A stretch of 64,000 bases of DNA, taken from positions 632,001-696,000 of the forward strand of contig CP014326.1 in the NCBI GenBank assembly GCA_001560895.1. Direction: 5' to 3'. Position 1 is the first letter of the stretch; each line of letters begins with the position of its first letter. Positions 56,403 to 64,000 of the stretch are shown here, piece after piece. The position numbers were made by a program, and so were the translations under genes. Source of the DNA: Streptococcus mitis (GTDB lineage: Bacteria; Bacillota; Bacilli; Lactobacillales; Streptococcaceae). The notes beneath the pieces were generated by a model that saw only the letters and a program-made list of their open reading frames with translations, made no database searches and had not been told where the DNA came from.

Positions 56403-56440
56403 AAAAGGAGCTTGAAATCAACTGATAGCTCCTTTTATTG
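56403..56440 (+). terminator. pst operon terminator
   Basis: AAAAGGAGCT (56403-56412) pairs perfectly with AGCTCCTTTT (56427-56436), followed by ATT. Confidence 0.75.
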
Positions 56441-56480
56441 AATGAAAAAAATATTTTTAAGATAAAAATTCAAAAAATGC

Positions 56481-56509
56481 TTGACAAGTATCTTGGATAG
56501 CGTTATAAT
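56481..56509 (+). promoter_or_regulatory. Consensus promoter of the amino-acid-binding lipoprotein gene
   Basis: TTGACA (56481-56486), exactly 17 nt, then TATAAT (56504-56509): a perfect sigma-A consensus, implying high expression or control by other means. Confidence 0.85.
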
Positions 56510-56540
56510 TATACAAAATTAACAGAGAGGTTGTTTATTT

Positions 56541-57356
56541 ATGAAATCAAAAAAATGGATATTTGTTTTATGTAGTTTTATTGCAAGTTTTTTCTTAGTA
56601 GCTTGCCAGTCGGGTTCTAATGGTTCTCAGTCAGCTGTTGAGGCCATTAAGCAAAAGGGGAAATTGGTTGTAGCGACTAGTCCTGACTATGCACCTTTTG
56701 AATTCCAAGCCTTGGTTGACGGAAAAAATCAGGTTGTTGGTGCGGATATTGACATGGCCCAAGCTATCGCTGATGAACTTGGGGTTAAGTTGGAAATCTC
56801 AAGCATGAGTTTTGACAATGTTTTGACCAGTCTTCAAACTGGTAAGGCTGACCTAGCAGTTGCGGGAATTAGCGCTACTGACGAGAGAAAAGAAGTCTTT
56901 GACTTTTCAATTCCTTACTATGAAAACAAGATTAGTTTCTTGGTTCGTAAGGCTGATGTAGAAAAATACAAGGATTTAACTAGCCTAGAAAGTGCCAATA
57001 TTGCAGCGCAAAAAGGGACTGTTCCAGAGTCTATGGTCAAGGAACAATTGCCAAAAGCTCAATTGACTTCCCTAACCAATATGGGTGAAGCTGTCAATGA
57101 ATTGCAGGCTGGAAAAGTAGATGCTGTTCATATGGATGAGCCTGTTGCTCTTAGCTATGCTGCTAAAAACGCCGACCTAGCTGTCGCAACTGTCAGCTTG
57201 AAGATGAAGGATGGCGAAGCCAATGCCGTTGCCCTTAGAAAAAATAGTGCTGATTTGAAAGAAGTGGTGGACAAGATCATCCAAAAACTCAAGGATGATG
57301 GTACTTACCAAAAATATCTTGAAAAAGCGGCAACTCTAACAGAAGTTGAGCAATAA
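56541..57356 (+). CDS. Amino-acid ABC transporter substrate-binding lipoprotein
   Basis: The 271-residue protein has a lipoprotein signal ending LVAC (Cys22). It is an SBP_bac_3 family protein, with LVVATSPDYAPFEFQ at the mature N-terminus, VGADIDMAQAIADELG, FDNVLTSLQTGKADLAVAGIS and KVDAVHMDEPVA. It binds a polar amino acid outside the cell. It is monocistronic; no permease or ATPase gene is adjacent, so it must pair with a transporter encoded elsewhere. AGAGAGG precedes the ATG. Confidence 0.92.
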   Translation: MKSKKWIFVLCSFIASFFLVACQSGSNGSQSAVEAIKQKGKLVVATSPDYAPFEFQALVDGKNQVVGADIDMAQAIADELGVKLEISSMSFDNVLTSLQTGKADLAVAGISATDERKEVFDFSIPYYENKISFLVRKADVEKYKDLTSLESANIAAQKGTVPESMVKEQLPKAQLTSLTNMGEAVNELQAGKVDAVHMDEPVALSYAAKNADLAVATVSLKMKDGEANAVALRKNSADLKEVVDKIIQKLKDDGTYQKYLEKAATLTEVEQ

Positions 57357-57359
57357 GAA

Positions 57360-57395
57360 AAAAGCAGAGTTGGAAGTCATTCCAATTCTGCTTTT
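57360..57395. terminator. Bidirectional terminator between convergent genes
   Basis: AAAAGCAGAGTTGGAA pairs with TTCCAATTCTGCTTTT (one G-U) around a GTCA loop. The right arm is also the last codons (KAELE, stop) of the minus-strand MocR-type gene. Confidence 0.8.
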
Positions 57396-58648
57396 AAATA
57401 GTTTAAAACATTTTCCAGATTGTCTAAGGACACCTTGGTAAATTGATAAGGGCAGGTATCCAAGTAAGCCTCCTCAAAGAAGTCCAAGCCCAGTTGGCTG
57501 TGTTTGAGACTGGCAATTTTAGGGTACGGTCTCAGGTCTAGCAATAAACCATCGTGTAGAGGGAAATGAGGAAGGGGGCAAGTCAATTTAGCTAACCTTT
57601 CCTCGATTTGCTTCTGGTAAGCTTCCTGATTGGCCAAGCGAGCTAGACGATTTTTTTCAAACAATTGACTGTCAATATAGAGTGACAGGGCCTTTTGCAT
57701 GATGAGGTTGCTGTCGTAGTCTAGGATATTTTTGTAGGCTACAAAGGCTTCCTTGATAGCATTTGGCAGAATGAGTGCCGTTATCCGCAGGGCTGGAAAG
57801 AGGCTGGTTGAGAAGGACTTGATGTAAATGACCCGCTCCTCTGTATCCAGATAGTGGAAGGTCTGGCCCTTCTTGGAGTCCAAATCTCCCAAATAATCGT
57901 CCTCTACGATATAAACACCATACTTGGCTGCTAAGTCAAGAATGGCTCGTTTGTCCTGCTCAGAATAGGAATGCCCCAGAGGATAGTGAAAACGAGGAAT
58001 GGTGTAGAAAAGTTTAATTTTTCCTGTTTTGAAGTGACCTTCCAGCTCCTCCAAGTCAATCCCTTCAATGCCTCGTTCAATCGTTTGATAGTCCAAGCCT
58101 TGAGCAATCAAGAGGCGATTCATCCGATGGTAGGTCGGTTGTTCTACCAAGATTTCCTTGGCTTGGCTAGGAAAGGATATTTGAGAGAGGATAAACAAGG
58201 CTTGTTGGGTTCCAGAAGTCAGTACTAGTTGGTCAGTCTTGCAGTAGAGGGCTTGGTCAAAGAGGAGTTTATGAATGGACTGTCTCAGGTCTTCTAAACC
58301 TTCTTGGTTATCATAGTAGTTAAAGAGGTAGTTTTCTCGGCCAATCAAGGTTTCATTGACACAGAGTCGGAAATCATCATAGGCGCTGGCATGTTCGTCC
58401 GTAACCTCGATTTCTAGGTCCTGGTGTTGCCCTTGTTCTAGGACATAGTAGCCACTTTGGGGCTTGGCATAAAGGTATTGTTCGTGCCGTAATTCCAACA
58501 AGGCTCGCTGAATGGTGTCCTTGCTACAGTGGAAGTCAAGGCTTAGTTGACGGATAGAAGGCAGGCGGCTTCCCGTCGGAAAGCGTCCAGACTCGATACT
58601 ATTTTTCAGATAGGAAACGACCTCTTGGTACTTACTTTGTTTCTTCAT
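57377..58648 (-). CDS. MocR-type transcriptional regulator (GntR HTH plus aminotransferase fold)
   Basis: The 423-residue protein has an N-terminal winged helix (about 1-70), with GRFPTGSRLPSIRQLSLDFHCSKDTIQRAL typical of GntR. This is fused to a fold-type I PLP-dependent domain. Visible PLP-site features are LTSGTQQALFIL, YIVEDDYLGDLD and the lysine in YIKSFSTSLFPALRI (about 273-287). MocR proteins usually sense PLP or an amino-acid derivative and regulate a neighbouring gene. Here that would be divergent budA or itself, by inference. GGGAGG precedes the ATG. Confidence 0.88.
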   Translation of the reverse strand: MKKQSKYQEVVSYLKNSIESGRFPTGSRLPSIRQLSLDFHCSKDTIQRALLELRHEQYLYAKPQSGYYVLEQGQHQDLEIEVTDEHASAYDDFRLCVNETLIGRENYLFNYYDNQEGLEDLRQSIHKLLFDQALYCKTDQLVLTSGTQQALFILSQISFPSQAKEILVEQPTYHRMNRLLIAQGLDYQTIERGIEGIDLEELEGHFKTGKIKLFYTIPRFHYPLGHSYSEQDKRAILDLAAKYGVYIVEDDYLGDLDSKKGQTFHYLDTEERVIYIKSFSTSLFPALRITALILPNAIKEAFVAYKNILDYDSNLIMQKALSLYIDSQLFEKNRLARLANQEAYQKQIEERLAKLTCPLPHFPLHDGLLLDLRPYPKIASLKHSQLGLDFFEEAYLDTCPYQFTKVSLDNLENVLNYLKAELE

Positions 58649-58673
58649 TCCAGACCTCCCTTGATTTTGTTAC

Positions 58674-58702
58674 ATTGTACCTTTTTTTTTCCTTCTTGGC
58701 AA
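58674..58702 (-). promoter_or_regulatory. Promoter of the MocR-type gene
   Basis: On the minus strand TTGCCA (58702-58697), a 17-nt spacer, then TACAAT (58679-58674). Confidence 0.6.
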
Positions 58703-58722
58703 TGTTTAGAGTGTTTCTCTCG

Positions 58723-58751
58723 TTCACATCTAGGGGCAAATGTGGTATACT
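58723..58751 (+). promoter_or_regulatory. budA promoter
   Basis: TTCACA (58723-58728), a 17-nt spacer ending TGG, then TATACT (58746-58751). Confidence 0.6.
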
Positions 58752-58789
58752 TAGGAGTAAGATTTATAGAATAACAGACAAGAAAGTGA

Positions 58790-59521
58790 ATGGATAAGAA
58801 CGTGCAGGAACCAGTGAAATTATTTCAATACAATACCCTTGGAGCCTTGATGGCCGGCCTTTATGGTGGTACCATGACAGTGGGAGAATTGCTAGAGCAT
58901 GGTGATCTTGGCTTGGGAACCTTGGATTCTATTGATGGAGAATTGATTGTCTTGGATGGAAAGGCTTATCAGGCCAAGGGGTCAGGAGAGCAACCAGAAA
59001 TTGTGGAAGTGTCACCAGATGCCCTTATTCCTTACGCTGCAGTGGTACCGCATCAGGCAGAGGTCATTTTCCGCCAGCGCTTTGAGATGACAGACAAGGA
59101 ATTGGAAGAGCGAATCGAGTCTTATTATGATGGGGAAAATCTTTTCCGCTCTATCAAGATTCGGGGGGAATTTTCACATATGCATGTGCGCATGATTCCT
59201 AAGTCGACACCAGATACCAAGTTTGCTGATGTCGCAACCCATCAACCGGAATATAGTCGTGACAATGTGGTGGGAACCATCGTTGGTTTCTGGACGCCAG
59301 AGATTTTCCATGGAGTCAGTGTGGCAGGCTACCATCTGCACTTCATCTCAGATGATTTGACTTTCGGTGGACATGTCATGGACTTTGTTATCAAGGAAGG
59401 CATTATCGAGGTGGGAGCAGTTGATCAGTTGGATCAACGTTTCCCAGTCCAAGATCGTCAATACTTGTTTGCTAAGTTCAATGTTGACGAGATGAGAAAA
59501 GATATTGAAAAGGCAGAATAG
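58790..59521 (+). CDS. budA: Alpha-acetolactate decarboxylase
   Basis: This 243-residue cytoplasmic Zn enzyme converts alpha-acetolactate to acetoin, diverting pyruvate from acid formation and from branched-chain amino-acid synthesis. Zinc-site histidines are seen in GYHLHFISDD and LTFGGHV, and a further family block is GTIVGFWTPEIFHGVSVAGYHLH. Length matches the family. It is divergent from the MocR-type regulator and followed 9 nt later by the YhfC-like gene, with which it is probably co-transcribed. Confidence 0.94.
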   Translation: MDKNVQEPVKLFQYNTLGALMAGLYGGTMTVGELLEHGDLGLGTLDSIDGELIVLDGKAYQAKGSGEQPEIVEVSPDALIPYAAVVPHQAEVIFRQRFEMTDKELEERIESYYDGENLFRSIKIRGEFSHMHVRMIPKSTPDTKFADVATHQPEYSRDNVVGTIVGFWTPEIFHGVSVAGYHLHFISDDLTFGGHVMDFVIKEGIIEVGAVDQLDQRFPVQDRQYLFAKFNVDEMRKDIEKAE

Positions 59522-59530
59522 GAGAAGAAA

Positions 59531-60283
59531 ATGACCACTCATATTATCATTACCATGGTGCTATTACTAGCTTTCTTGCTAGGAAGTATTTGGTATGCAA
59601 AAAAGAAATACCAGATTAATCTAGCTGTCTTGGGCTTGGGGGCTGTTGCCTTCTTTGTCTCTTCACAGATTTTAGAAAAACTGGTGCATATCTTGGTTTT
59701 GCATCCTCAAAAAGACGGCAGTATTGCCCTCTTGCAAGACCATCCGCTTGTCTATATCCTCTATGGACTAGCCATGGCAGCATTTTTTGAGGAAACTGCT
59801 CGCCTTATTTTCTTTAAATGGTTGGAGAAAAAGAGAAGTTTGGAAAAGGCAGATGCCTTGGCTTATGGATTGGGGCATGGTGGCTTGGAATTGATTTTCC
59901 TGGGTCTTACTAGTTTGATTAATCTTTACATCGTGCTTTCGGCAGTTCAAACGCAAAATCCACAGGTCATGCAATTGCTGTCTGAAAATATGTTGAAAAC
60001 TATTCAGTCGCTATCAGTCTGGCAGATTTATTTGCTTGGATTTGAACGGATTTTGGCTCTAGGATTCCAATTGCTGTTGACTGTTTGGGTTTACCAAGCT
60101 GTTCGCCAGAAGAAATGGATTTATCTTCTAGCAGCCTATGGGCTACATGCCTTCTTTGACCTGGCTCCATCTCTAGCCCAAATTGGCTGGTTGACAAATC
60201 CAGTCTTGGTTGAAGTGATCCTAGCACTTGAGCTCGTTCTGGTTGCCTATGGAACCAAGGCAATCTTTTGTAAAAAATCATAA
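59531..60283 (+). CDS. YhfC-family integral membrane protein (putative intramembrane metalloprotease)
   Basis: The 250-residue protein has about seven or eight membrane helices. Motifs FFEETARLIFF (about 85-95), YGLGHGGLELI (about 116-126) and GLHAFFDL (about 199-206) supply a Glu-Glu pair and conserved histidines in the arrangement of YhfC/PrsW/CAAX-protease-like families. Activity is unproven. GGAG lies 6 nt before the ATG. It probably shares the budA transcript. Confidence 0.82.
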   Translation: MTTHIIITMVLLLAFLLGSIWYAKKKYQINLAVLGLGAVAFFVSSQILEKLVHILVLHPQKDGSIALLQDHPLVYILYGLAMAAFFEETARLIFFKWLEKKRSLEKADALAYGLGHGGLELIFLGLTSLINLYIVLSAVQTQNPQVMQLLSENMLKTIQSLSVWQIYLLGFERILALGFQLLLTVWVYQAVRQKKWIYLLAAYGLHAFFDLAPSLAQIGWLTNPVLVEVILALELVLVAYGTKAIFCKKS

Positions 60284-60284
60284 G

Positions 60285-60307
60285 AAAAGAGGGAAACCTC
60301 TTTTTTT
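60285..60307 (+). terminator. Terminator after the YhfC-like gene
   Basis: AAAAGAGG / CCTCTTTT with a GAAA tetraloop and further T. Confidence 0.8.
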
Positions 60308-60337
60308 GTGCAAAATCCAAACAAGGTATTTTTATGG

Positions 60338-60366
60338 TCGTCAAATGTCTCTAAAAATGGTATAAT
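60338..60366 (+). promoter_or_regulatory. murB promoter
   Basis: TCGTCA (60338-60343), a 17-nt spacer ending TGG, then TATAAT (60361-60366). Confidence 0.6.
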
Positions 60367-60395
60367 GGGATGAATTTTGTAAAAGGAAGAGTGAC

Positions 60396-61301
60396 ATGTC
60401 TGTAAGAGAAAAAATGCTTGAAATCTTAGAAGGAATTGATATCCGTTTTAAGGAACCCTTGCATAGCTATAGTTATACAAAAGTAGGTGGAGAGGCTGAT
60501 TATCTGGTCTTTCCACGAAATCGTTTTGAGTTGGCGCGCGTTGTTAAATTTGCCAATCAAGAAAATATCCCTTGGATGGTTCTTGGAAATGCCAGCAACA
60601 TCATCGTTCGCGATGGTGGAATTCGTGGATTTGTCATCTTGTGTGACAAGCTCAATAATGTTTCGGTTGATGGCTATACCATCGAAGCAGAAGCTGGTGC
60701 CAACTTGATTGAAACAACTCGCATTGCCCTGCGCCATAGTTTGACTGGTTTTGAGTTTGCTTGTGGCATTCCTGGGAGTGTTGGTGGAGCTGTCTTTATG
60801 AATGCGGGTGCCTATGGTGGCGAGATTGCCCACATCTTGCAGTCTTGTAAGGTTTTGACCAAGGATGGAGAAATCGAGACTCTGTCTGCCAAGGACTTGG
60901 CTTTTGGTTACCGCCATTCAGCTATTCAGGAGTCTGGTGCAGTTGTCTTGTCAGCTAAATTTGCCCTAGCTCCAGGAAACCATCAGGTCATCAAGCAAGA
61001 AATGGAACGCTTGACGCATCTACGTGAACTTAAACAACCTTTAGAATACCCATCTTGTGGTTCGGTCTTTAAACGTCCAGTAGGGCATTTTGCAGGTCAA
61101 TTAATTTCAGAAGCCGGCTTGAAAGGCTATCGTATCGGTGGTGTAGAAGTGTCTGAAAAGCACGCAGGATTTATGATCAATGTCGCAGACGGAACGGCCA
61201 AAGACTACGAGGACTTGATTGAGTCTGTGATTGAAAAAGTCAAGGAGCACTCAGGTGTTACACTTGAGAGAGAAGTTCGTATCTTGGGTGAAAGCAAGTA
61301 G
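60396..61301 (+). CDS. murB: UDP-N-acetylenolpyruvoylglucosamine reductase MurB
   Basis: This 301-residue FAD enzyme performs the second step of UDP-MurNAc synthesis for peptidoglycan. The FAD-binding region shows [14 protein letters not shown] (about 26-39), [14 protein letters not shown] (about 66-79) and [26 protein letters not shown] (about 118-143). The type II active-site part contains [10 protein letters not shown] with the catalytic Ser, and [17 protein letters not shown] precedes the ATG. It is followed by the pot genes without a visible terminator. Confidence 0.96.
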   Translation: MSVREKMLEILEGIDIRFKEPLHSYSYTKVGGEADYLVFPRNRFELARVVKFANQENIPWMVLGNASNIIVRDGGIRGFVILCDKLNNVSVDGYTIEAEAGANLIETTRIALRHSLTGFEFACGIPGSVGGAVFMNAGAYGGEIAHILQSCKVLTKDGEIETLSAKDLAFGYRHSAIQESGAVVLSAKFALAPGNHQVIKQEMERLTHLRELKQPLEYPSCGSVFKRPVGHFAGQLISEAGLKGYRIGGVEVSEKHAGFMINVADGTAKDYEDLIESVIEKVKEHSGVTLEREVRILGESK

Positions 61302-61318
61302 GAAGCTGTAGTTGAAAA

Positions 61319-61430
61319 GCTGCTGCTATGTCATGGAAAGGGGGTGAAAGCCTATCGGTAGCGAAGATGTATGCAGGTGGTTTTACTCCCTGCAAGAGGT
61401 AGTGGCAGCCTGACAGAGCCCTGATCTGTT
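61319..61430 (+). ncRNA. Candidate structured leader RNA ahead of potA
   Basis: In the 159-nt murB-potA gap, GCTGCTGCTA (61319-61328) can pair over 10 bp with TAGTGGCAGC (61400-61409), using two G-U pairs. The helix encloses a hairpin TGCAGG/CCTGCA (61372-61377 with 61389-61394) and a purine-rich segment. A third hairpin GACAGA/TCTGTT (61412-61417 with 61425-61430) follows just before the potA ribosome binding site. The higher GC and foldability suggest a cis-regulatory RNA or a small RNA. I do not recognise a known riboswitch class, and there is no clear intrinsic terminator. Confidence 0.4.
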
Positions 61431-61460
61431 AATCTATGAAAAAGAAGGAATTTATGCCAA

Positions 61461-62618
61461 TTGAAAAAACCAATTATCGAATTCAAAAACGTCTCTAAAG
61501 TTTTTGAAGACAGCAACACCAAGGTTCTCAAAGACATCAACTTTGAGTTGGAAGAAGGGAAGTTTTACACCCTTTTAGGAGCATCTGGTTCAGGGAAATC
61601 AACTATCCTAAATATTATTGCAGGTTTACTGGATGCGACGACAGGAGATATCATGCTAGACGGTGTCCGTATCAATGATATCCCAACCAACAAGCGAGAC
61701 GTCCATACGGTCTTCCAATCTTATGCCTTGTTCCCACATATGAATGTGTTTGAAAATGTTGCCTTTCCGCTCCGCTTGCGTAAAATTGATAAGAAAGAAA
61801 TCGAGCAGCGTGTAGCAGAAGTTCTCAAGATGGTTCAGTTGGAAGGTTATGAAAAACGTTCCATCCGTAAACTCTCTGGAGGACAACGTCAGCGTGTGGC
61901 TATTGCCCGTGCCATCATCAACCAACCCCGTGTGGTTTTGTTGGATGAGCCCTTATCAGCGCTGGACTTGAAATTAAGAACAGACATGCAGTACGAACTC
62001 CGTGAACTGCAACAACGATTGGGCATTACCTTCGTCTTTGTCACCCACGATCAGGAAGAAGCTCTTGCCATGAGTGACTGGATTTTCGTTATGAATGATG
62101 GCGAGATTGTCCAGTCTGGAACACCTGTGGATATCTATGATGAGCCAATCAACCACTTTGTTGCCACCTTTATTGGTGAGTCAAACATCTTGCCAGGTAC
62201 CATGATTGAGGACTACTTGGTTGAGTTTAACGGCAAACGCTTTGAAGCGGTCGATGGTGGGATGAAGCCAAATGAACCAGTCGAAGTCGTCATTCGTCCA
62301 GAAGACTTGCGCATTACTCTTCCTGAAGAAGGCAAGCTCCAAGTTAAGGTTGATACTCAGCTCTTCCGTGGGGTTCACTATGAGATTATCGCCTATGACG
62401 AACTAGGAAATGAATGGATGATTCACTCGACTCGTAAGGCCATCGTGGGTGAGGAAATCGGTCTGGACTTTGAACCAGAAGACATCCACATCATGCGTCT
62501 CAACGAAACCGAAGAAGAGTTTGATGCCCGTATCGAAGAGTACGTGGAAATCGAAGAGCAAGAAGCAGGTCTGATCAATGCAATCGAGGAGGAAAGAGAT
62601 GAAGAAAACAAGCTCTAA
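61461..62618 (+). CDS. potA: Spermidine/putrescine ABC transporter ATPase PotA
   Basis: The 385-residue protein has Walker [10 protein letters not shown] (about 38-46), signature LSGGQRQR, Walker [13 protein letters not shown], switch His in [11 protein letters not shown], and a C-terminal TOBE regulatory domain (about 260-360). An acidic Glu-rich tail follows ([10 protein letters not shown]...[10 protein letters not shown]). The start is TTG 61461 ([15 protein letters not shown]), the usual streptococcal PotA N-terminus. The ribosome binding site GAAGGAA is better spaced to an out-of-frame ATG at 61454, which opens a 14-codon mini-ORF. It overlaps potB by 20 nt. Confidence 0.94.
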   Translation: MKKPIIEFKNVSKVFEDSNTKVLKDINFELEEGKFYTLLGASGSGKSTILNIIAGLLDATTGDIMLDGVRINDIPTNKRDVHTVFQSYALFPHMNVFENVAFPLRLRKIDKKEIEQRVAEVLKMVQLEGYEKRSIRKLSGGQRQRVAIARAIINQPRVVLLDEPLSALDLKLRTDMQYELRELQQRLGITFVFVTHDQEEALAMSDWIFVMNDGEIVQSGTPVDIYDEPINHFVATFIGESNILPGTMIEDYLVEFNGKRFEAVDGGMKPNEPVEVVIRPEDLRITLPEEGKLQVKVDTQLFRGVHYEIIAYDELGNEWMIHSTRKAIVGEEIGLDFEPEDIHIMRLNETEEEFDARIEEYVEIEEQEAGLINAIEEERDEENKL

Positions 62619-63405
62619 ACTCTTTGTAGTGCCCTACATGCTCTGGATTGCCCTCTTTGTGTTGGCACCCTTGGTCTTGATTTTTGGTCAATCCTTTTTC
62701 AACATCGAAGGACAGTTCAGTTTAGAAAATTATAAATCTTACTTTGCGTCACAAAACTTGACCTATCTCAAAATGAGTTTCAACTCTGTGCTTTATGCAG
62801 GAATTGTGACCTTTGTAACCCTCCTTATCAGCTATCCAACAGCCCTCTTTTTGACCCGCCTCAAGCACCGTCAACTCTGGCTCATGCTGATTATTCTGCC
62901 AACTTGGATCAATTTGCTCCTCAAGGCCTACGCCTTTATCGGGATTTTTGGTCAGAATGGCTCTATTAACCAATTCTTGGAATTTATCGGAATCGGTTCG
63001 CAGCAGTTGCTCTTTACTGATTTCTCCTTTATCTTTGTCGCAAGCTATATCGAGCTTCCCTTTATGATTTTGCCGATTTTTAATGTCTTGGACGATATGG
63101 ATAACAACCTCATCAATGCCAGCTATGACCTCGGTGCGACCAAGTGGGAAACCTTCCGCCATGTCATCTTTCCTCTATCGATGAATGGTGTGCGAAGTGG
63201 GGTTCAGTCGGTCTTTATCCCTAGTTTGAGCCTCTTCATGCTGACACGTTTGATTGGTGGTAACCGCGTTATCACGCTGGGAACGGCTATTGAGCAAAAC
63301 TTCCTGACCAATGACAACTATGGAATGGGTTCTACCATCGGTGTGATTCTTATCCTGACCATGTTCATCACCATGTGGGTGACTAAGGAAAGGAGAGAAC
63401 GATGA
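62599..63405 (+). CDS. potB: Spermidine/putrescine ABC transporter permease PotB
   Basis: The 268-residue permease has six membrane helices and an EAA-type loop [30 protein letters not shown] (about 174-203). The block [21 protein letters not shown] is typical of PotB. ATG 62599, behind GAGGAGG, lies inside the 3' end of potA; an ATG at 62578 in the same frame is less well placed. It overlaps potC by 4 nt (ATGA). Confidence 0.94.
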   Translation: MKKTSSKLFVVPYMLWIALFVLAPLVLIFGQSFFNIEGQFSLENYKSYFASQNLTYLKMSFNSVLYAGIVTFVTLLISYPTALFLTRLKHRQLWLMLIILPTWINLLLKAYAFIGIFGQNGSINQFLEFIGIGSQQLLFTDFSFIFVASYIELPFMILPIFNVLDDMDNNLINASYDLGATKWETFRHVIFPLSMNGVRSGVQSVFIPSLSLFMLTRLIGGNRVITLGTAIEQNFLTNDNYGMGSTIGVILILTMFITMWVTKERRER

Positions 63406-64000
63406 AAAAATTTGCCAACCTTTATCTGGGACTGGTCTTTCTTGTCCTCTACCTGCCGATTTTTTACCTGATTGGCTATGCCTTTAATGCAGGCAACGAC
63501 ATGAATAGCTTTACAGGCTTTAGCTTGAGCCATTTTAAAACCATGTTTGGCGATGGTCGCCTCATGTTGATTGTGACTCAGACCTTTTTCTTGGCCTTTC
63601 TGTCAGCCTTGATAGCGACCATTATCGGGACTTTTGGTGCCATTTACATCTACCAGTCTCGTAAGAAATACCAGGAAGCCTTTCTATCACTCAATAATAT
63701 CCTCATGGTTGCGCCTGACGTTATGATTGGTGCCAGCTTCTTGATTCTCTTTACCCAACTCAAGTTTTCACTTGGCTTTTTGACCGTTCTATCTAGTCAC
63801 GTGGCCTTCTCTATTCCTATCGTGGTCTTGATGGTTTTGCCTCGTCTCAAGGAAATGAACGGCGACATGATTCATGCGGCCTATGACCTGGGAGCCAGTC
63901 AATTTCAGATGTTCAAGGAAATCATGCTTCCTTACCTGACTCCGTCTATCATTGCAGGTTATTTCATGGCTTTCACCTATTCGCTAGATGACTTTGCTGT
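63402..64000 (+). CDS. potC: Spermidine/putrescine ABC transporter permease PotC (3' end outside window)
   Basis: The first 199 residues are present, starting [29 protein letters not shown]. They include the EAA-type loop HAAYDLGASQFQMFKEIMLPYLTPSIIAG. ATG 63402 overlaps the potB stop, with AAGGAGAG upstream. A potD receptor gene would be expected next, outside the window. Confidence 0.94.
   Translation, partial: MKKFANLYLGLVFLVLYLPIFYLIGYAFNAGNDMNSFTGFSLSHFKTMFGDGRLMLIVTQTFFLAFLSALIATIIGTFGAIYIYQSRKKYQEAFLSLNNILMVAPDVMIGASFLILFTQLKFSLGFLTVLSSHVAFSIPIVVLMVLPRLKEMNGDMIHAAYDLGASQFQMFKEIMLPYLTPSIIAGYFMAFTYSLDDFA

Noticed and set aside
61302-61460. T-box, preQ1-II or other known riboswitch before potA
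   Set aside because: No T-box antiterminator sequence and no layout of a class I know; kept only as an unassigned structured leader.

Overview
The window comes from a mitis-group Streptococcus (S. mitis, S. oralis or S. pneumoniae-like). The evidence is low GC, YSIRK/LPXTG surface proteins, three copies of the RUP repeat known from pneumococcus and its relatives, and gene neighbourhoods such as hprK-lgt, pstSCAB2-phoU and murB-potABC. Protein names rest on motifs and family knowledge, not on database searches.

Region 1 (1-12.2 kb) is mostly housekeeping. It holds the tail of an LPXTG protein, a DUF3397-like membrane protein, the tRNA-modification pair mnmL-mnmM with a small partner, a Na+/H+ antiporter and a YihY-type membrane protein. 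A degraded insertion follows (5.7-7.1 kb) with a replication-protein-like remnant, a frameshifted secreted protein gene and a divergent two-TM miniprotein. Then come queA, nagB (with NagR- and CcpA-like sites), rpsU and the hprK-lgt-DUF948-YtxH operon.

Region 2 (12.5-44.6 kb) is the accessory core: three consecutive giant cell-wall-anchored proteins of 2441, 3810 and 4015 residues, all on the + strand. The first joins a lipase-like domain (GHSLGG) to eleven 116-residue repeats. The second and third are paralogues with nearly identical ends, clearly related but diverged N-terminal head domains, and long stalks built from a 187-residue (561-nt) repeat. The third also has Rib-like units and calcium-loop (DTDGDG) units. 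All three end in almost the same LPNTG tail. Promoters, structured leaders and terminators of the paralogues are homologous.

Region 3 (44.8-64 kb) returns to core genes: hemW with an acyl-ACP thioesterase, a NagD-type phosphatase and a DUF1461 protein; an Spx regulator with UPF0223, an inositol-monophosphatase-family protein and rsmF; the phosphate operon pstS-pstC-pstA-pstB-pstB-phoU; a lone amino-acid-binding lipoprotein; a MocR-type regulator divergent from budA; a YhfC-family membrane protein; murB; and potA-potB-potC, where potC is cut by the window end. A foldable leader lies between murB and potA.

Most notable are the giant adhesin cluster and its leaders, the frameshifted secreted protein with its divergent membrane miniprotein, apparent leaderless promoters in front of two radical-SAM genes, an Arg in place of the switch His in the second PstB, and the potA leader.
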